Source: Syntrophaceae bacterium UBA2280 | GTDB lineage: Bacteria > Desulfobacterota > Syntrophia > Syntrophales > Smithellaceae | NCBI GenBank assembly: GCA_002347685.1 | Contig: DDWS01000035.1 | Coordinates: 1-57,142, forward strand | Reading direction: 5' to 3' | Length of the DNA stretch: 57,142 bases | In this document: in pieces, positions 24,228 to 33,169 of the stretch | Numbering within the stretch: the stretch's first letter is position 1 | Layout of the letters: each line of letters starts with the position of its first letter | Notes under the pieces: model-generated | The model's database searches: none | Seen by the model: the letters and a program-made list of their open reading frames with translations, nothing else | What the model was told of the DNA's origin: nothing | Made by a program: the position numbers and the translations under genes

Positions 24228-25616
24228 TCAACTGCACTGGCTGATTGCCTGATCTCTTCTTTCGCGAAACGCTTCGTAAGCTAGTGAAACGGCAAGCGCC
24301 CGCACGGCTTCGTCCGCTCTTTCAAACACGGGAATCCTGTGTTTGGCGCGTATAGAGATCGTCTTGGCAATGGCGTTGGGTGTGTAAATGGCCGCGGGCT
24401 TGTCATAATGTCTGCACATCTTGATGAGTTCCAGAAGGGCATCGATCACAAAAGGCTGCCAGACGCTCAAGACAGGAAACAAACCGTCCACCTCTTCGGC
24501 GGATAACAAAATCTCAAAGATGTCAAGATAGGTCTGAGGCGGTGCAGGGCCGATGTCCACGGGGTTTTTTACATTGAAGACCTGACCGGCTTTTTTCAGC
24601 CGCTCCTGTGTTTGCGGCGAAAGGACCGACATCGCAAGCCCCGATTCCACCAGCAGGTCCGCGGCGATGCTTCCGAAGGCGCCGGTGTTGGTGAATACCG
24701 CGATTCGCTTCCCTTTCAACAGCGGCATCTCGGTGAACATCTTGGGGAGCGAGTGCAGTTCGTCCGCAGATGAAAGCCGGATCATACCCGCCTGCCGGCA
24801 GGCACTGTCAAAAATCCGGTCGTTTCCGGACATCCCCGCCGTGTGCGACATGGCGGCCTGCGCGCCTTCTTCGGTTTTCCCCGCTTTGTAAATTAAAATG
24901 GGCTTTCGCGATCTTCTGGCGGCTTCCATGAGCTTGCCGCCGTCACCGACATTTTCGAGGTAGATGCCGATGACCTGGGTTTCGTCGTTCTGGAAGTAAT
25001 CAATGAGGTCCGCCTCGTTCACATCACACTTGTTGCCGATGCTGACGACTTTATTGACGCCGACCAGATCGTAGTAAAGAGATTCCATCACCAGCACAGC
25101 CATGCCGCCGCTTTGGATGATGTAGGACATCGTTCCGGGAGATTCGAAGATCTGCTTCATCTCCACGAGGCTGGGATTGATGCCGTAGAAGCAGCAGAAC
25201 TTATCGCGCGTGCTCAACGTCCCCAGGCAGTTGGGCCCCATCATCCGGATGCCGCAAGACCTTGCGATGCCGTCGATCTCGCGTTGCAGGGCCGCGCCGT
25301 CTTCGCCTTCCTCGGAAAAACCGGCACTTTCGATAATAACCCTTGTGACGCCTTTTCGCGCGCAGTCCCTGATGACGCCGGGCACGTGGCGAGCCGCCAC
25401 GATGATCACGGCCAGATCAGGGGTTTGCGGCAGATCCAGAACCGATTTATATCCCGGAAACCCCTTCACCGCCTCGCCCTTGGAATTCACGGCATAGACG
25501 GCTCCCGGATAACACAGAAATTCTTTGAGCATGCTGCAGATGGTGGCCCCGAGATTGAAAGGAGCGTTGGAGGCGCCGACAATGACGACGGATTTGGGAT
25601 CAAAGAAGAGTTCCAT
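24228..25616 (-). CDS. ADP-forming acyl-CoA synthetase, alpha-type subunit
   Basis: Converts an acyl-CoA to acid with ATP formation, or the reverse. MELFFDPKSVVIVGASNAPF starts the CoA-binding Rossmann domain. The succinyl-CoA-ligase-like domains follow: MMGPNCLGTLS, YIIQSGGMAVLVMESL, and the phospho-histidine loop MSHTAGMSG, then NTGAFGSIAADLL and NPVDIGP. At 462 residues it lacks the ATP-grasp (beta) domain fused in 700-residue relatives, so it needs a separate beta subunit, not seen in this window. Common in anaerobes that make ATP from CoA thioesters. Confidence 0.87.
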   Translation of the reverse strand: MELFFDPKSVVIVGASNAPFNLGATICSMLKEFLCYPGAVYAVNSKGEAVKGFPGYKSVLDLPQTPDLAVIIVAARHVPGVIRDCARKGVTRVIIESAGFSEEGEDGAALQREIDGIARSCGIRMMGPNCLGTLSTRDKFCCFYGINPSLVEMKQIFESPGTMSYIIQSGGMAVLVMESLYYDLVGVNKVVSIGNKCDVNEADLIDYFQNDETQVIGIYLENVGDGGKLMEAARRSRKPILIYKAGKTEEGAQAAMSHTAGMSGNDRIFDSACRQAGMIRLSSADELHSLPKMFTEMPLLKGKRIAVFTNTGAFGSIAADLLVESGLAMSVLSPQTQERLKKAGQVFNVKNPVDIGPAPPQTYLDIFEILLSAEEVDGLFPVLSVWQPFVIDALLELIKMCRHYDKPAAIYTPNAIAKTISIRAKHRIPVFERADEAVRALAVSLAYEAFRERRDQAISQCS

Positions 25617-25869
25617 GAGCGTTTTCCCCTGAAGTGTAGTTTTTCAAAGACATCCGAAAGAACAAAGCCCCCCTCGCCATCCCTGCGGACAATCTTAGCC
25701 GGTCATCGAAGTCAAATCTTTTCATGTTTGTCAAGGGGCAAAAAGAGACACGGGCGATTTTGCCGTCTCCATGTGCTGTTCTGCACGGATATTTCGTCAA
25801 AACCGCTTGACTAGCGGGATTGTTGTTTGTATATACCCCCACATCCAAACAGGGGGAATACCGTAAAAG

Positions 25870-26373
25870 ATGCCAACGAAACGAAAATCGAACAACTCCA
25901 GCCACAAGGCGCCAAATGACGAGGGTTTTCACACGAACGGACGGCGCACTCAGGTGCGCGCCTCGGGTGTTCACGGCAAAGGCGTTTACGCCGTCCGGCC
26001 GATCAGGGCAGGCGAAAAGGTCCTGGAATACAAAGGTGAAATCATCACGTGGCGCAAGGCCCTGACTCGGCATCCGCACGACCCGAACCAGCCCAACCAT
26101 ACGTTTTACTTTCACCTCAACAACGCCTGTGTCATCGACGCGAAATCCAGCCTGGCCCCCGCGAAATGGGTCAACCATTCCTGTAATCCCAATATGGAGG
26201 CCGATCAGGAGGGAATGCGCGTCTTCCTCAAAGCCCTGCGCGACATCCAACCCGGTGAAGAACTTTTTTACGATTACGCGCTGATGATCGAGGGCCGCAA
26301 AACCGCGAAGGATAAAAAAGACCACGCCTGTTTATGCAAAGCGCGAAAATGCCGGGGCACAATGCTGGCCTGA
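25870..26373 (+). CDS. SET-domain protein lysine methyltransferase
   Basis: A compact SET protein of 167 residues that would methylate protein lysines with S-adenosylmethionine. GVHGKGVYAVRPIRAGEKV opens the SET fold, NHSCNPN (102-108) and LFYDY (132-136) form the knot and active-site tyrosine, and the tail CLCKARKCRG is a post-SET zinc motif (CxC...C). All signature residues are intact. SET genes are mainly eukaryotic but occur sporadically in bacteria and chlamydiae. The first 25 residues are basic and polar. It is followed after 60 bases by a GT10 glycosyltransferase on the same strand; a link is not evident. Confidence 0.88.
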   Translation: MPTKRKSNNSSHKAPNDEGFHTNGRRTQVRASGVHGKGVYAVRPIRAGEKVLEYKGEIITWRKALTRHPHDPNQPNHTFYFHLNNACVIDAKSSLAPAKWVNHSCNPNMEADQEGMRVFLKALRDIQPGEELFYDYALMIEGRKTAKDKKDHACLCKARKCRGTMLA

Positions 26374-26433
26374 GGAAGGCTGCCGTTCCAGGGCAAAAGG
26401 ATAAAAGACAGCGGGGCGCAATATCCATTGAAA

Positions 26434-27447
26434 ATGAAGAAAGCAAGAATCAACATCCTCACGCCTTTCTTGCAACAGACATTCATGCGGCAATTGCCGG
26501 ATCACCTGGAGAAAGACGGTTTTCTTTTTTCAGAAAACGCGGCCGCGCAAGACCACTGGGACATGGTTGTGGTATATGAGGGCATTGAAGCGCCCCGCAA
26601 TATCCGATGCCGAAAAGGCGGTTGTGTCTTCATATCGGGAGAACCGCCTGCAAGCCGGACGTATTCATCCCGCTTTCTCGCGCAATTCGATCATGTCATC
26701 TCATCGCATCATCGACCGGGGCATCCGTCTCATCATCACACGCAGCAGGCGCTGCCGTGGCATTTCGGCCTGAACAGGCAAAACGGGCATTTTAATTTTC
26801 GTTATCAAGACATTTCAGAAATGGCCCCGCCGTTAAAAAGTAAAAAAATCTCCATGATCACATCAGATAAAACCATGATGCCGGGCCACATAAAGCGAAT
26901 GGCCTTTCTTCAGACGGTCAGAAAAGAATTTAAAGACGGTATTGATATTTTCGGACAAGGCATTCATCCGGTGTCCGACAAGGCCTGCGCCCTTTTGCCC
27001 TATCAATTCAGCATCTGTATCGAAAACGCGGTCTATGACCACTACTGGACGGAAAAACTTGCCGATTCGCTTATCGCCTTTACCATTCCGATCTACCACG
27101 GCTGCCGTAACCTTTCGACATACTTCAACCCGGACGCTTTTATTTCCATTGATATTGACAAGACACATCAGACCATCGATATCCTCAAGACTATTTTGCT
27201 TCGTGCGGATGAAATCTATACGCAGCGCCAGGAGAGCCTGACCAAAGCCCGCACCCGGTTACTGGAACAATACAATCTTTTCCCCATGCTTGCCCGTTTC
27301 TTTGACAAATATGTTATAAAGCACGACTCTCAGGGACAGCTGAGAGTTCTGTATCCGTCTCATCATTATCCGGATCATCATCTGAAAATGGGTCTGTTAC
27401 GCCTGAAACGCTATACCTATCGTCGGATTGGACGCTACCTCGCATGA
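26434..27447 (+). CDS. GT10 (fucosyltransferase-like) glycosyltransferase
   Basis: The C-terminal half has the alpha-1,3-fucosyltransferase motif: FSICIENAVYDHYWTEKLADS followed by IPIYHGCRNLSTYFNPDAFI, corresponding to the donor-binding NS..DYVTEKL...PVVxG pattern. It probably transfers fucose or a similar deoxysugar from a GDP donor to a surface glycan. 337 residues from the ATG at 26434; a TTG two codons earlier is the alternative. It overlaps the GT2 gene by four bases, so the two act in one pathway. A GDP-mannose-forming enzyme, a source of GDP-sugars, is encoded at 39602-40678. Confidence 0.82.
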   Translation: MKKARINILTPFLQQTFMRQLPDHLEKDGFLFSENAAAQDHWDMVVVYEGIEAPRNIRCRKGGCVFISGEPPASRTYSSRFLAQFDHVISSHHRPGHPSHHHTQQALPWHFGLNRQNGHFNFRYQDISEMAPPLKSKKISMITSDKTMMPGHIKRMAFLQTVRKEFKDGIDIFGQGIHPVSDKACALLPYQFSICIENAVYDHYWTEKLADSLIAFTIPIYHGCRNLSTYFNPDAFISIDIDKTHQTIDILKTILLRADEIYTQRQESLTKARTRLLEQYNLFPMLARFFDKYVIKHDSQGQLRVLYPSHHYPDHHLKMGLLRLKRYTYRRIGRYLA

Positions 27448-28403
27448 ACAAGCTTACCGCTTCCATTGTTATCACGACAAAAGACAGGAAAGAGGACTTG
27501 GCGGGCGCGATTGAATCAAGCCTGCACCAGAAAGGTGAACCGGAAATATTTGTATTTGACGACGGTTCGGATGACGGCACGTCGGATTTTATCAGGGCGG
27601 CCTACCCCGCCGTCAAACTGCACCGGGAGGAACACTCGTCCGGCCTGATCGCCGCGAGAAATAAAGCGGCTTCCATGGCTACAGGCGACATCATTTTCTC
27701 GATTGACGACGACGCTGCTTTTTCGGATGACACCATTGTAGAAGAGATTTTAAACAATTTCACGTCACCCCGGATCGGTGCGGTGGCCATTCCCCACATC
27801 GACATCAACCGCAGTCCGAACCTGCTCCACCAGCCGCCTGATGATACAACCCCCTATATTACATCCGAGTTTACCGGAACGGCGCATGCGTTAAGAAAAG
27901 ATATCTTTTTGCGTTTGAATGGCTACCGGAACTACTTTTTTCGACAGTGCGAGGAAATGGATTACTGCATCAGGATGCTGAATCTCGGATATTATGTTCG
28001 TCTGGGAACGTCCAAACCCATTATTCATTACGAATCACCAAAACGCGATCAAGCGGCAATTAAATTCTATGCCGCAAGAAACAACGTCCTGTTCACCCTG
28101 CAAAACGTGCCGCGAACCTGTCTTTTTTTTCACATGGCGGTCAACATGTTCAATCTCATTCGGCATCACGAGGGTTATTTAATACCTGTTTCAAAAGGCA
28201 TCCTCACCGGCTTGAAGGATTTTTTTCAAAACAAAAACATTGTCCGGTCACCGGTCAACCGGGAGGCCTATCATTTATTCCGAGAGATGAGGAAAAAGCA
28301 GGCCATCGCCCTCAGCGAGGCGCCTGTTTTTCCGGATGAACGCAGAAAACATCCTGGGCAGCGGTGCACGGACGATGACTTCCCTGTGCGTCTCGGGATG
28401 TAA
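27444..28403 (+). CDS. Family 2 glycosyltransferase
   Basis: A GT-A fold transferase of 319 residues. TASIVITTKDRKEDLAGAI, FVFDDGSDDGT and FSIDDDAAF (the DxD metal site) lie in the expected order in the first 95 residues, and QCEEMDYCIRM supplies the ED catalytic-base motif. ATGA overlap with the GT10 gene indicates translational coupling. Its last 129 bases overlap the end of the convergent pseudouridine synthase gene, so the natural C terminus may be shorter or the overlap arose by loss of an earlier stop. Confidence 0.85.
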   Translation: MNKLTASIVITTKDRKEDLAGAIESSLHQKGEPEIFVFDDGSDDGTSDFIRAAYPAVKLHREEHSSGLIAARNKAASMATGDIIFSIDDDAAFSDDTIVEEILNNFTSPRIGAVAIPHIDINRSPNLLHQPPDDTTPYITSEFTGTAHALRKDIFLRLNGYRNYFFRQCEEMDYCIRMLNLGYYVRLGTSKPIIHYESPKRDQAAIKFYAARNNVLFTLQNVPRTCLFFHMAVNMFNLIRHHEGYLIPVSKGILTGLKDFFQNKNIVRSPVNREAYHLFREMRKKQAIALSEAPVFPDERRKHPGQRCTDDDFPVRLGM

Positions 28404-29255
28404 AAAAATGAGCTTTGCCGCATGCAGCGCCTGACGGGGCAGTAACAAACGCCTTTCCAGATCCGGCGTCAGGCCCTGTTGAACAAATTCCAGAAAAGCG
28501 GTTTCGTCGCGGCCGTAGAGCTTGTCGCCGACCACGGGAAATCCGATTGCCGAAAGGTGCGCGCGTATCTGATGCAGCCTGCCCGTTTCAGGAAAACAGC
28601 GCACCAGGGAAATATCACCGGCTGCCAGAACGCTCAAAAATCTTGTTACCGCCGCCTCCATCCCGCCCTGCCAGGCCCGTCGCTTTTTGCGTATGGCGGA
28701 TGTCTCGTCCGGCCCGAGGGGTAAATCCACCACCGTCTCACCGTCCGGAAAAATTCCATGCACCAGCGCCAGATACGCTTTGGTCCCCCGCGCAAGTGAC
28801 GCGGACAAAAGCCCCGCGGTTTTACCGTCATAAGCCAGCAGCATCACGCCCGATGTTTCGCGGTCCATCCGGTGTACGGGAAACACCCTGCGCCCGAAGC
28901 GGTCCTCCAGAATGGCCGTCAACGTATGGTTGAAATACCGCCCCGACGGGTGAACCGGCAAATTGTCTGTTTTATTGACGGCAATAAAACTTTCATCTTC
29001 GTAAAGAATGCCGATGCGATCGTCCACCTCCGGTTCGACAATGGCGCTCCCGTCGTAGGCCAGGCTTTCACCGCCTTTGAGAATGATTGCGGGATCGGCA
29101 ACCACCACGCCGTCGAGCGACAGCTTTCCTTCGGCTATCTCTTTTTGCCATTGATCGGGCGTGAAATACGTGAAGCGGCCCGCTAAATAGTGGATGAGTG
29201 TTTTCAAACCGTCTGCCGGTTCAATTCTGGATGTGATGATTCGCTTGCGGGTCAT
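28275..29255 (-). CDS. RluA-family pseudouridine synthase
   Basis: Isomerises uridine to pseudouridine in rRNA or tRNA. VFPVHRMDRETSGVMLLAYD holds the catalytic aspartate within the HRLDxxTSG motif (here HRMDRETSG). ILYEDESFIAVNKTDNLPVHPSG is the usual preceding strand, and FPETGRLHQIRAHLSAIGFPVVGDKLYG the following RTHQIR-like motif. An S4-like N-terminal segment precedes it. The start is 3 bases after the YaiI-type gene, so the two are an operon. The 3' end overlaps the convergent GT2 gene by 129 bases. Confidence 0.9.
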   Translation of the reverse strand: MTRKRIITSRIEPADGLKTLIHYLAGRFTYFTPDQWQKEIAEGKLSLDGVVVADPAIILKGGESLAYDGSAIVEPEVDDRIGILYEDESFIAVNKTDNLPVHPSGRYFNHTLTAILEDRFGRRVFPVHRMDRETSGVMLLAYDGKTAGLLSASLARGTKAYLALVHGIFPDGETVVDLPLGPDETSAIRKKRRAWQGGMEAAVTRFLSVLAAGDISLVRCFPETGRLHQIRAHLSAIGFPVVGDKLYGRDETAFLEFVQQGLTPDLERRLLLPRQALHAAKLIFLHPETHREVIVRAPLPRMFSAFIRKNRRLAEGDGLLFPHLSE

Positions 29256-29258
29256 GGC

Positions 29259-29741
29259 TTAAGGCAAGGGCTTTCGTTTTGTTTCGTTTTCGATTTTAAG
29301 TTGTCTGACTAAAAAACTGTCGAGCTGGTTTGCAAAATTCCGGCGGTCTTTTTTGTCGAACTGCGCGGGACCTCCGGTGATCATGCCGGTGTCTCTGAGT
29401 CCGCTTAGCAAATCACGCATGGCCAGCCGGTCTTTAATATTGTGTTCCGTGTAGAGCATGCCGCGGGGATTCATCGCAAAAGCCTGTTTGTTCACCACCC
29501 GGTCGGCAAGCGGAATGTCGGCGGTGATGACCAGGTCCCCCGGCTGCGCCAGATCCACGATGCGGTCGTCGGCAACATCCGGCCCGCCCGGGACCACAAT
29601 CAAAGACAGATTTTCCATCTCTTCCAGACGGAGCGGCTTGTTGGCCACAAAGATCAGCGGAAGGTTCAGGCGTACGGCGGCCTTAATCAGGATATCCCGG
29701 ATACTGTTCGGAAACGCGTCCGCGTCGATAAATATCTGCAT
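29259..29741 (-). CDS. yaiI: YaiI/YqxD (DUF188) family protein
   Basis: A 160-residue PIN-like fold protein of the DUF188 family. FIDADAFPNSIRDILIKAA and the later GDLVITADIPLADRVV and NPRGMLYTEHNI are the family blocks, with conserved acids that recall metal-dependent nucleases; function is not established. The ATG at 29741 is chosen for its GGAGGTGTT ribosome site. Immediately upstream of the pseudouridine synthase gene. Confidence 0.9.
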   Translation of the reverse strand: MQIFIDADAFPNSIRDILIKAAVRLNLPLIFVANKPLRLEEMENLSLIVVPGGPDVADDRIVDLAQPGDLVITADIPLADRVVNKQAFAMNPRGMLYTEHNIKDRLAMRDLLSGLRDTGMITGGPAQFDKKDRRNFANQLDSFLVRQLKIENETKRKPLP

Positions 29742-29849
29742 AACACCTCCGGCACTGTTTCGCATGTCATCGTGCGCACGTCAACGGATAACAGCATAGA
29801 AATTGTCATGCATCCTAAAAAGATGGGAGGGTGTTCCGACAGCGCTCAG

Positions 29850-30788
29850 TCACCGGGCGTCATCGGGGATGATTGCCCCCCCGGCATGAGGCATAGCCAT
29901 GCGTTTCATCATCTCTGATATTTTAATGTCTTTGCCTGCCCACAGGGTGTTGAGCCAGTTGTTAAAACGGTCCCTGTATTCCGGGTCATCGGGATCCTGT
30001 CCGCGAAGGTTCTGATCGATCAGCAGCACCTCTATTCTGACCATGATGCGGGATTTTCTGCTGCTGAGAAATGCCCAGGCATTCTCCACTCCGTCGGGAT
30101 AAACAATGGTCACATCGATCACTTTTTGCATATTTTCACCCATCGCTGAAAGAACATACGAGATACCACCTGACCGCGGCATAAGAAGGTGCCTGTATGG
30201 AGAGTGCTGCGCGTCATGTTTTTCGGAGGTAAAACGGGTTCCTTCAACGAAGTTCATGATCGAGGCGGGCCTGTCTTTGAATTTCGCACAGGCCTTCCTT
30301 GTGGCTTTGATATCCCCGCCCTTGAGATGCGGTTTCTTTTTGAGAAGCTCAGCGGAGTACCGCTTCATAAAAGGATAATCAAGCGCCCACCAGGCAAGAC
30401 CCAGTATGGGCATCCATATCAGCTCCCTTTTCAGAAAATACTTCAGGAAGGGGATGCGGCCGTGAAATATTTTCTGAAGAACAACAATGTCGACCAAAGT
30501 CTGGTGGTTTGAAATCACGAGGTACCATTCATCGAGCCTCAGTTCTTCGAACCCCTCGATATCATATTCAACATTTTTAATGAGTCCGATAAAACCGTTG
30601 ATGCAGTAGATCCATGAATAAGAAAGAAAATTAAGGATGGTATCAAATAATCCCCTTGCAGCCCGAAAAGGCACGACAAGCTTGAATACAGCGGTGATAT
30701 AGACCGGAACAGCCCAGAATAAAGTATTCAAAACCAGCAATGTCACACCGATCGCACCGCGCAGGGATCCGGGCAGGAATGTCAGCAT
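29850..30788 (-). CDS. Lysophospholipid acyltransferase (YihG/PlsC type)
   Basis: A membrane-associated acyltransferase making or remodelling phospholipids. The catalytic HxxxxD motif is NHQTLVD, and the acceptor motif is NFVEGTRFT. The N terminus holds two hydrophobic segments (VLNTLFWAVPVYITAVF). At 312 residues it is longer than PlsC and agrees with the YihG group. No operon partner is obvious; it ends convergent to nothing and starts away from the HdrB-like gene. Confidence 0.85.
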   Translation of the reverse strand: MLTFLPGSLRGAIGVTLLVLNTLFWAVPVYITAVFKLVVPFRAARGLFDTILNFLSYSWIYCINGFIGLIKNVEYDIEGFEELRLDEWYLVISNHQTLVDIVVLQKIFHGRIPFLKYFLKRELIWMPILGLAWWALDYPFMKRYSAELLKKKPHLKGGDIKATRKACAKFKDRPASIMNFVEGTRFTSEKHDAQHSPYRHLLMPRSGGISYVLSAMGENMQKVIDVTIVYPDGVENAWAFLSSRKSRIMVRIEVLLIDQNLRGQDPDDPEYRDRFNNWLNTLWAGKDIKISEMMKRMAMPHAGGAIIPDDAR

Positions 30789-30916
30789 GGCCTTTTCTCC
30801 TCGTTATTTCCATTTTAACTGAGAGCAGGCTTATATGTCAATTTCAGGAAAAAGCAAATGCTTCCGGCTTCCACCAATAAAGGTCTTATCCTGAACATTT
30901 AAACAGTAACGAATCA

Positions 30917-31030
30917 TTACAACAGGATATCAGCTGTGGTTCTGACGGAAAAGAGGCGGACGATATTCACGTCTCCGTCTTTGCATTTCAGCCGGACGAA
31001 TTTGCTGCGCAGGCCTCCGGTGATAATCAC
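30917..31030 (-). CDS. Possible small protein coupled to HdrB-like gene
   Basis: A 37-codon frame starts at GTG overlapping the stop of the HdrB-like gene (GTGA) and reads VIITGGLRSKFVRLKCKDGD. The overlap and protein-like composition are suggestive, but there is no comparative support. It could be chance. Confidence 0.22.
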   Translation of the reverse strand: MIITGGLRSKFVRLKCKDGDVNIVRLFSVRTTADILL

Positions 31031-31818
31031 CCGCTCTGAATCATGTCGATGAATTCAGGCAGCATGAGAATTTTAACCTGCCTTTCGGAAGGCATGTTGA
31101 AAACAGCCTGAAAATAACAGCCCGTGCAGATATGAACCATATAGTCTGCTCTGACATGATCGATCATATGGGCCAACCCATCGGGCTTATAGCAGCAGGA
31201 GGGCGCGCTGATCCGGTTGATGGTAAGACCCTTGATCTTTTGAAACACAGCGTTGGTCGATTTCAGTTCCATGGGCACTTCAGCGAAATTCCGATGGAGT
31301 TTGTAGCAGCCGGCGTAATAGTCAATTTCACAAGGCCATTCCAGATCCCCGATCACCTCAGCCAGGGCCCGGGGATAAAAGATGATGTCTTCCCCGGGAA
31401 AGGCATGTTTATAAATGGGATAGCACGGAGAGCACAGGAGGATCAACCGGCGGCCCCCCAGTTCTTTCATTCGCCGGATATTCAATCCGGCGAATTCCTT
31501 TGAAAAGGACCGGCATTCTATCATGGCCTCTTCATCTCTGGCTTTGATGGCCGGTCGATAGAGGTAGTTCCCGCAGCAGTATTCTTTGGAGAGAAACGTG
31601 TAATCCATGCCTCCCCGCTCCAGAACGCGGGCAAACGCCTGGATCACCGCCGGCATCATCCTGAGGTTCTGGCAGCCCATGATGACAACATTCTTAGCCT
31701 GACGATCATAAGGAAGCCCCAGGGATTCCATGATTTCCACACGGTCCGGCTGATCTTCAAGGGCATGGCCGGTTAAACGGATATGCTCAACCATCTCTTT
31801 GCTGATCAGGGGATGCAT
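31027..31818 (-). CDS. HdrB-like CCG-domain Fe-S protein
   Basis: A 263-residue protein of the heterodisulfide-reductase B / GlpC type. The two cysteine-rich CCG-like sets are visible: EYCCGN with LLCSPCYPIYKH and YYAGCYKLHR, then PSCCYKPDGL with HICTGCYF. Such motifs hold a noncubane 4Fe-4S centre that handles disulfides or quinones. No HdrA or HdrC partner is encoded here, so it may serve as a stand-alone module. It lies 26 bases downstream of a small hydrolase-like gene on the same strand. Confidence 0.82.
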   Translation of the reverse strand: MHPLISKEMVEHIRLTGHALEDQPDRVEIMESLGLPYDRQAKNVVIMGCQNLRMMPAVIQAFARVLERGGMDYTFLSKEYCCGNYLYRPAIKARDEEAMIECRSFSKEFAGLNIRRMKELGGRRLILLCSPCYPIYKHAFPGEDIIFYPRALAEVIGDLEWPCEIDYYAGCYKLHRNFAEVPMELKSTNAVFQKIKGLTINRISAPSCCYKPDGLAHMIDHVRADYMVHICTGCYFQAVFNMPSERQVKILMLPEFIDMIQSG

Positions 31819-31844
31819 GACAAACCTCCGTGATTAAATCCTGA

Positions 31845-32291
31845 TTAAAAAGGACGGATGGTATAAACCGTGTCGCAGACCGGATCGCCGGCGGCCCTGG
31901 TCTTAAGGATCTCCAGGGTAGTCTTGCCGTCCGTTGCCGCGAAAAAATATTCGCGATCAATCGCCATCACTGCTTCGCACAGTTCCCTCGATGTGTTTTC
32001 CAATCCGAAAGGGCAGGTTGTCCCCTGAATATGGAACTTTTCATCGGAGATGGAAACCACGTTGATCGTCTTCGGGTCAAAGTTTTTTGTAAAGGCCCCG
32101 GCAACCGTCGACAGACGGCCATCGGGCAACCTGCTTTTGACTTTTTGCCCCAGAGCGCATCCCTGGCGGCCGAGAATGTTACCGATGACGGGCAATGCCT
32201 CATCGCCGCATTTTTCGTGGAAGGCCTTGATTAAAAGCCCCTGCGCCTCCGTTGCGCTTTTCGGCAACGGTTCTGTCGTTTTTCCGGACAT
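31845..32291 (-). CDS. Possible L-2-amino-thiazoline-4-carboxylate hydrolase-like protein
   Basis: A 148-residue protein with a pattern of late cysteines: GTTCPFGLENTSRELCEAV and AAGDPVCDTVYTI. This CPF...C...GD.CD pattern is what I associate with the ATC-hydrolase-like family, many of whose members have no tested function and occur near Fe-S proteins. The ATG at 32291 is favoured by the family N terminus; a longer frame to 32348 is possible. Same strand and close to the HdrB-like gene, so probably co-expressed. Confidence 0.55.
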   Translation of the reverse strand: MSGKTTEPLPKSATEAQGLLIKAFHEKCGDEALPVIGNILGRQGCALGQKVKSRLPDGRLSTVAGAFTKNFDPKTINVVSISDEKFHIQGTTCPFGLENTSRELCEAVMAIDREYFFAATDGKTTLEILKTRAAGDPVCDTVYTIRPF

Positions 32292-32374
32292 GCTTTTCAC
32301 CGCCTGTTCTTTTTTATAGTTTTTTCTCCCATGAATAACGCATGGCACTTCGACCGCTGGAATATGGGAGGAAC

Positions 32375-32578
32375 TTACGTCTGTCCCTCAAGGATTCCTT
32401 TTACCCGGCCTACAGTCCCGTCTGTGAGACGGACTTTGATGCCGTGCGGGTGCGTCGCTGATTTCGTAAGAATGTCGCGCACGACACCCTCGGTCAGCCT
32501 GCCTGTTCGCTGATCCTGCTTTTGCACCATGGCGACGCGGACGCCCGGATGAATGGCGCAACGGTCTGTTCCTGTCAT
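32375..32578 (-). CDS. ywbE: YwbE-family protein
   Basis: A 67-residue beta-rich protein. IHPGVRVAMVQKQDQRTGRL then THPHGIKVRLTDGTVGRVK is the YwbE (DUF2196) signature almost throughout. Function unknown; widely distributed. The ATG at 32578 follows an AAGGA site. Divergent from the phasin-like gene, whose promoter lies just outside its start. Confidence 0.88.
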   Translation of the reverse strand: MTGTDRCAIHPGVRVAMVQKQDQRTGRLTEGVVRDILTKSATHPHGIKVRLTDGTVGRVKGILEGQT

Positions 32579-32609
32579 GAAGGAGATTCCTTTCGATTTA
32601 AACGATTCC

Positions 32610-32638
32610 TTGACATCAAAAAATAGCATTACTATATT
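32610..32638 (+). promoter_or_regulatory. Sigma-70 promoter of phasin-like gene
   Basis: TTGACA (32610-32615), 17-base spacer, TATATT (32633-32638). Predicted start near 32645, giving a leader of about 90 bases before the ATG at 32736. Confidence 0.7.
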
Positions 32639-32735
32639 TAAAGATAAATTAAAAACACTTCTTTATCATAAAAATATCGTAGCAGAAGCGTCGACGGATA
32701 TTTTAAAACAACCAACAAAATAAAGGAGGTATGTG

Positions 32736-33008
32736 ATGGATCCAAAACAAACCACCAGACAGTTGCTCGAGTTCAACAAAAGGGTGTTTGACAACGCATT
32801 CAACACGATGTCATCATTACAGGATGAAACGGAATCCCTTTTCACGCGCTTTATGGACAAATCCAACTGGCTCACGCCGGAAGGGAAAAAAATCATCAGC
32901 AAGATGTCGGAATCCTACAAGACGGGCCGCAAAGACATGAAATCCATGGCCGATGACAATTACCGGAAAGCTTCAGAATATTTTGTACCGGCCCGTAAGA
33001 AACAATAG
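32736..33008 (+). CDS. Small helical phasin-like protein
   Basis: A 90-residue all-helical amphipathic protein: LLEFNKRVFDNAFNTMSSLQ and ISKMSESYKTGRKDMKSMAD. The composition and the F-x2-A-F-N pattern recall phasins, which coat polyhydroxyalkanoate granules, but the signature is weak and no PHA synthase is nearby. AAAGGAGG lies six bases before the ATG, and a consensus promoter drives it, so it is probably made in quantity. Confidence 0.7.
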   Translation: MDPKQTTRQLLEFNKRVFDNAFNTMSSLQDETESLFTRFMDKSNWLTPEGKKIISKMSESYKTGRKDMKSMADDNYRKASEYFVPARKKQ

Positions 33009-33014
33009 GCACGA

Positions 33015-33140
33015 TATACACAAAAACGCTGCCGGTTAAACAAGCGGATACATGATGCTCTTGATCATTTTCGCAGCTGTTTCACGAATCGAAACGAAGA
33101 GCAAGACAAACAAACTCAACCTCTCATTTTTTTGTGTATA
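33015..33140. repeat. Distant inverted repeat after phasin-like gene
   Basis: TATACACAAAAA (33015-33026) and its exact complement TTTTTGTGTATA (33129-33140) enclose about 100 bases. The 33009-33337 gap holds no gene; this repeat and the next are its only visible structure. Confidence 0.5.
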
Positions 33141-33169
33141 AGAAACATCAGCAATTGAGGCGCACTAAA

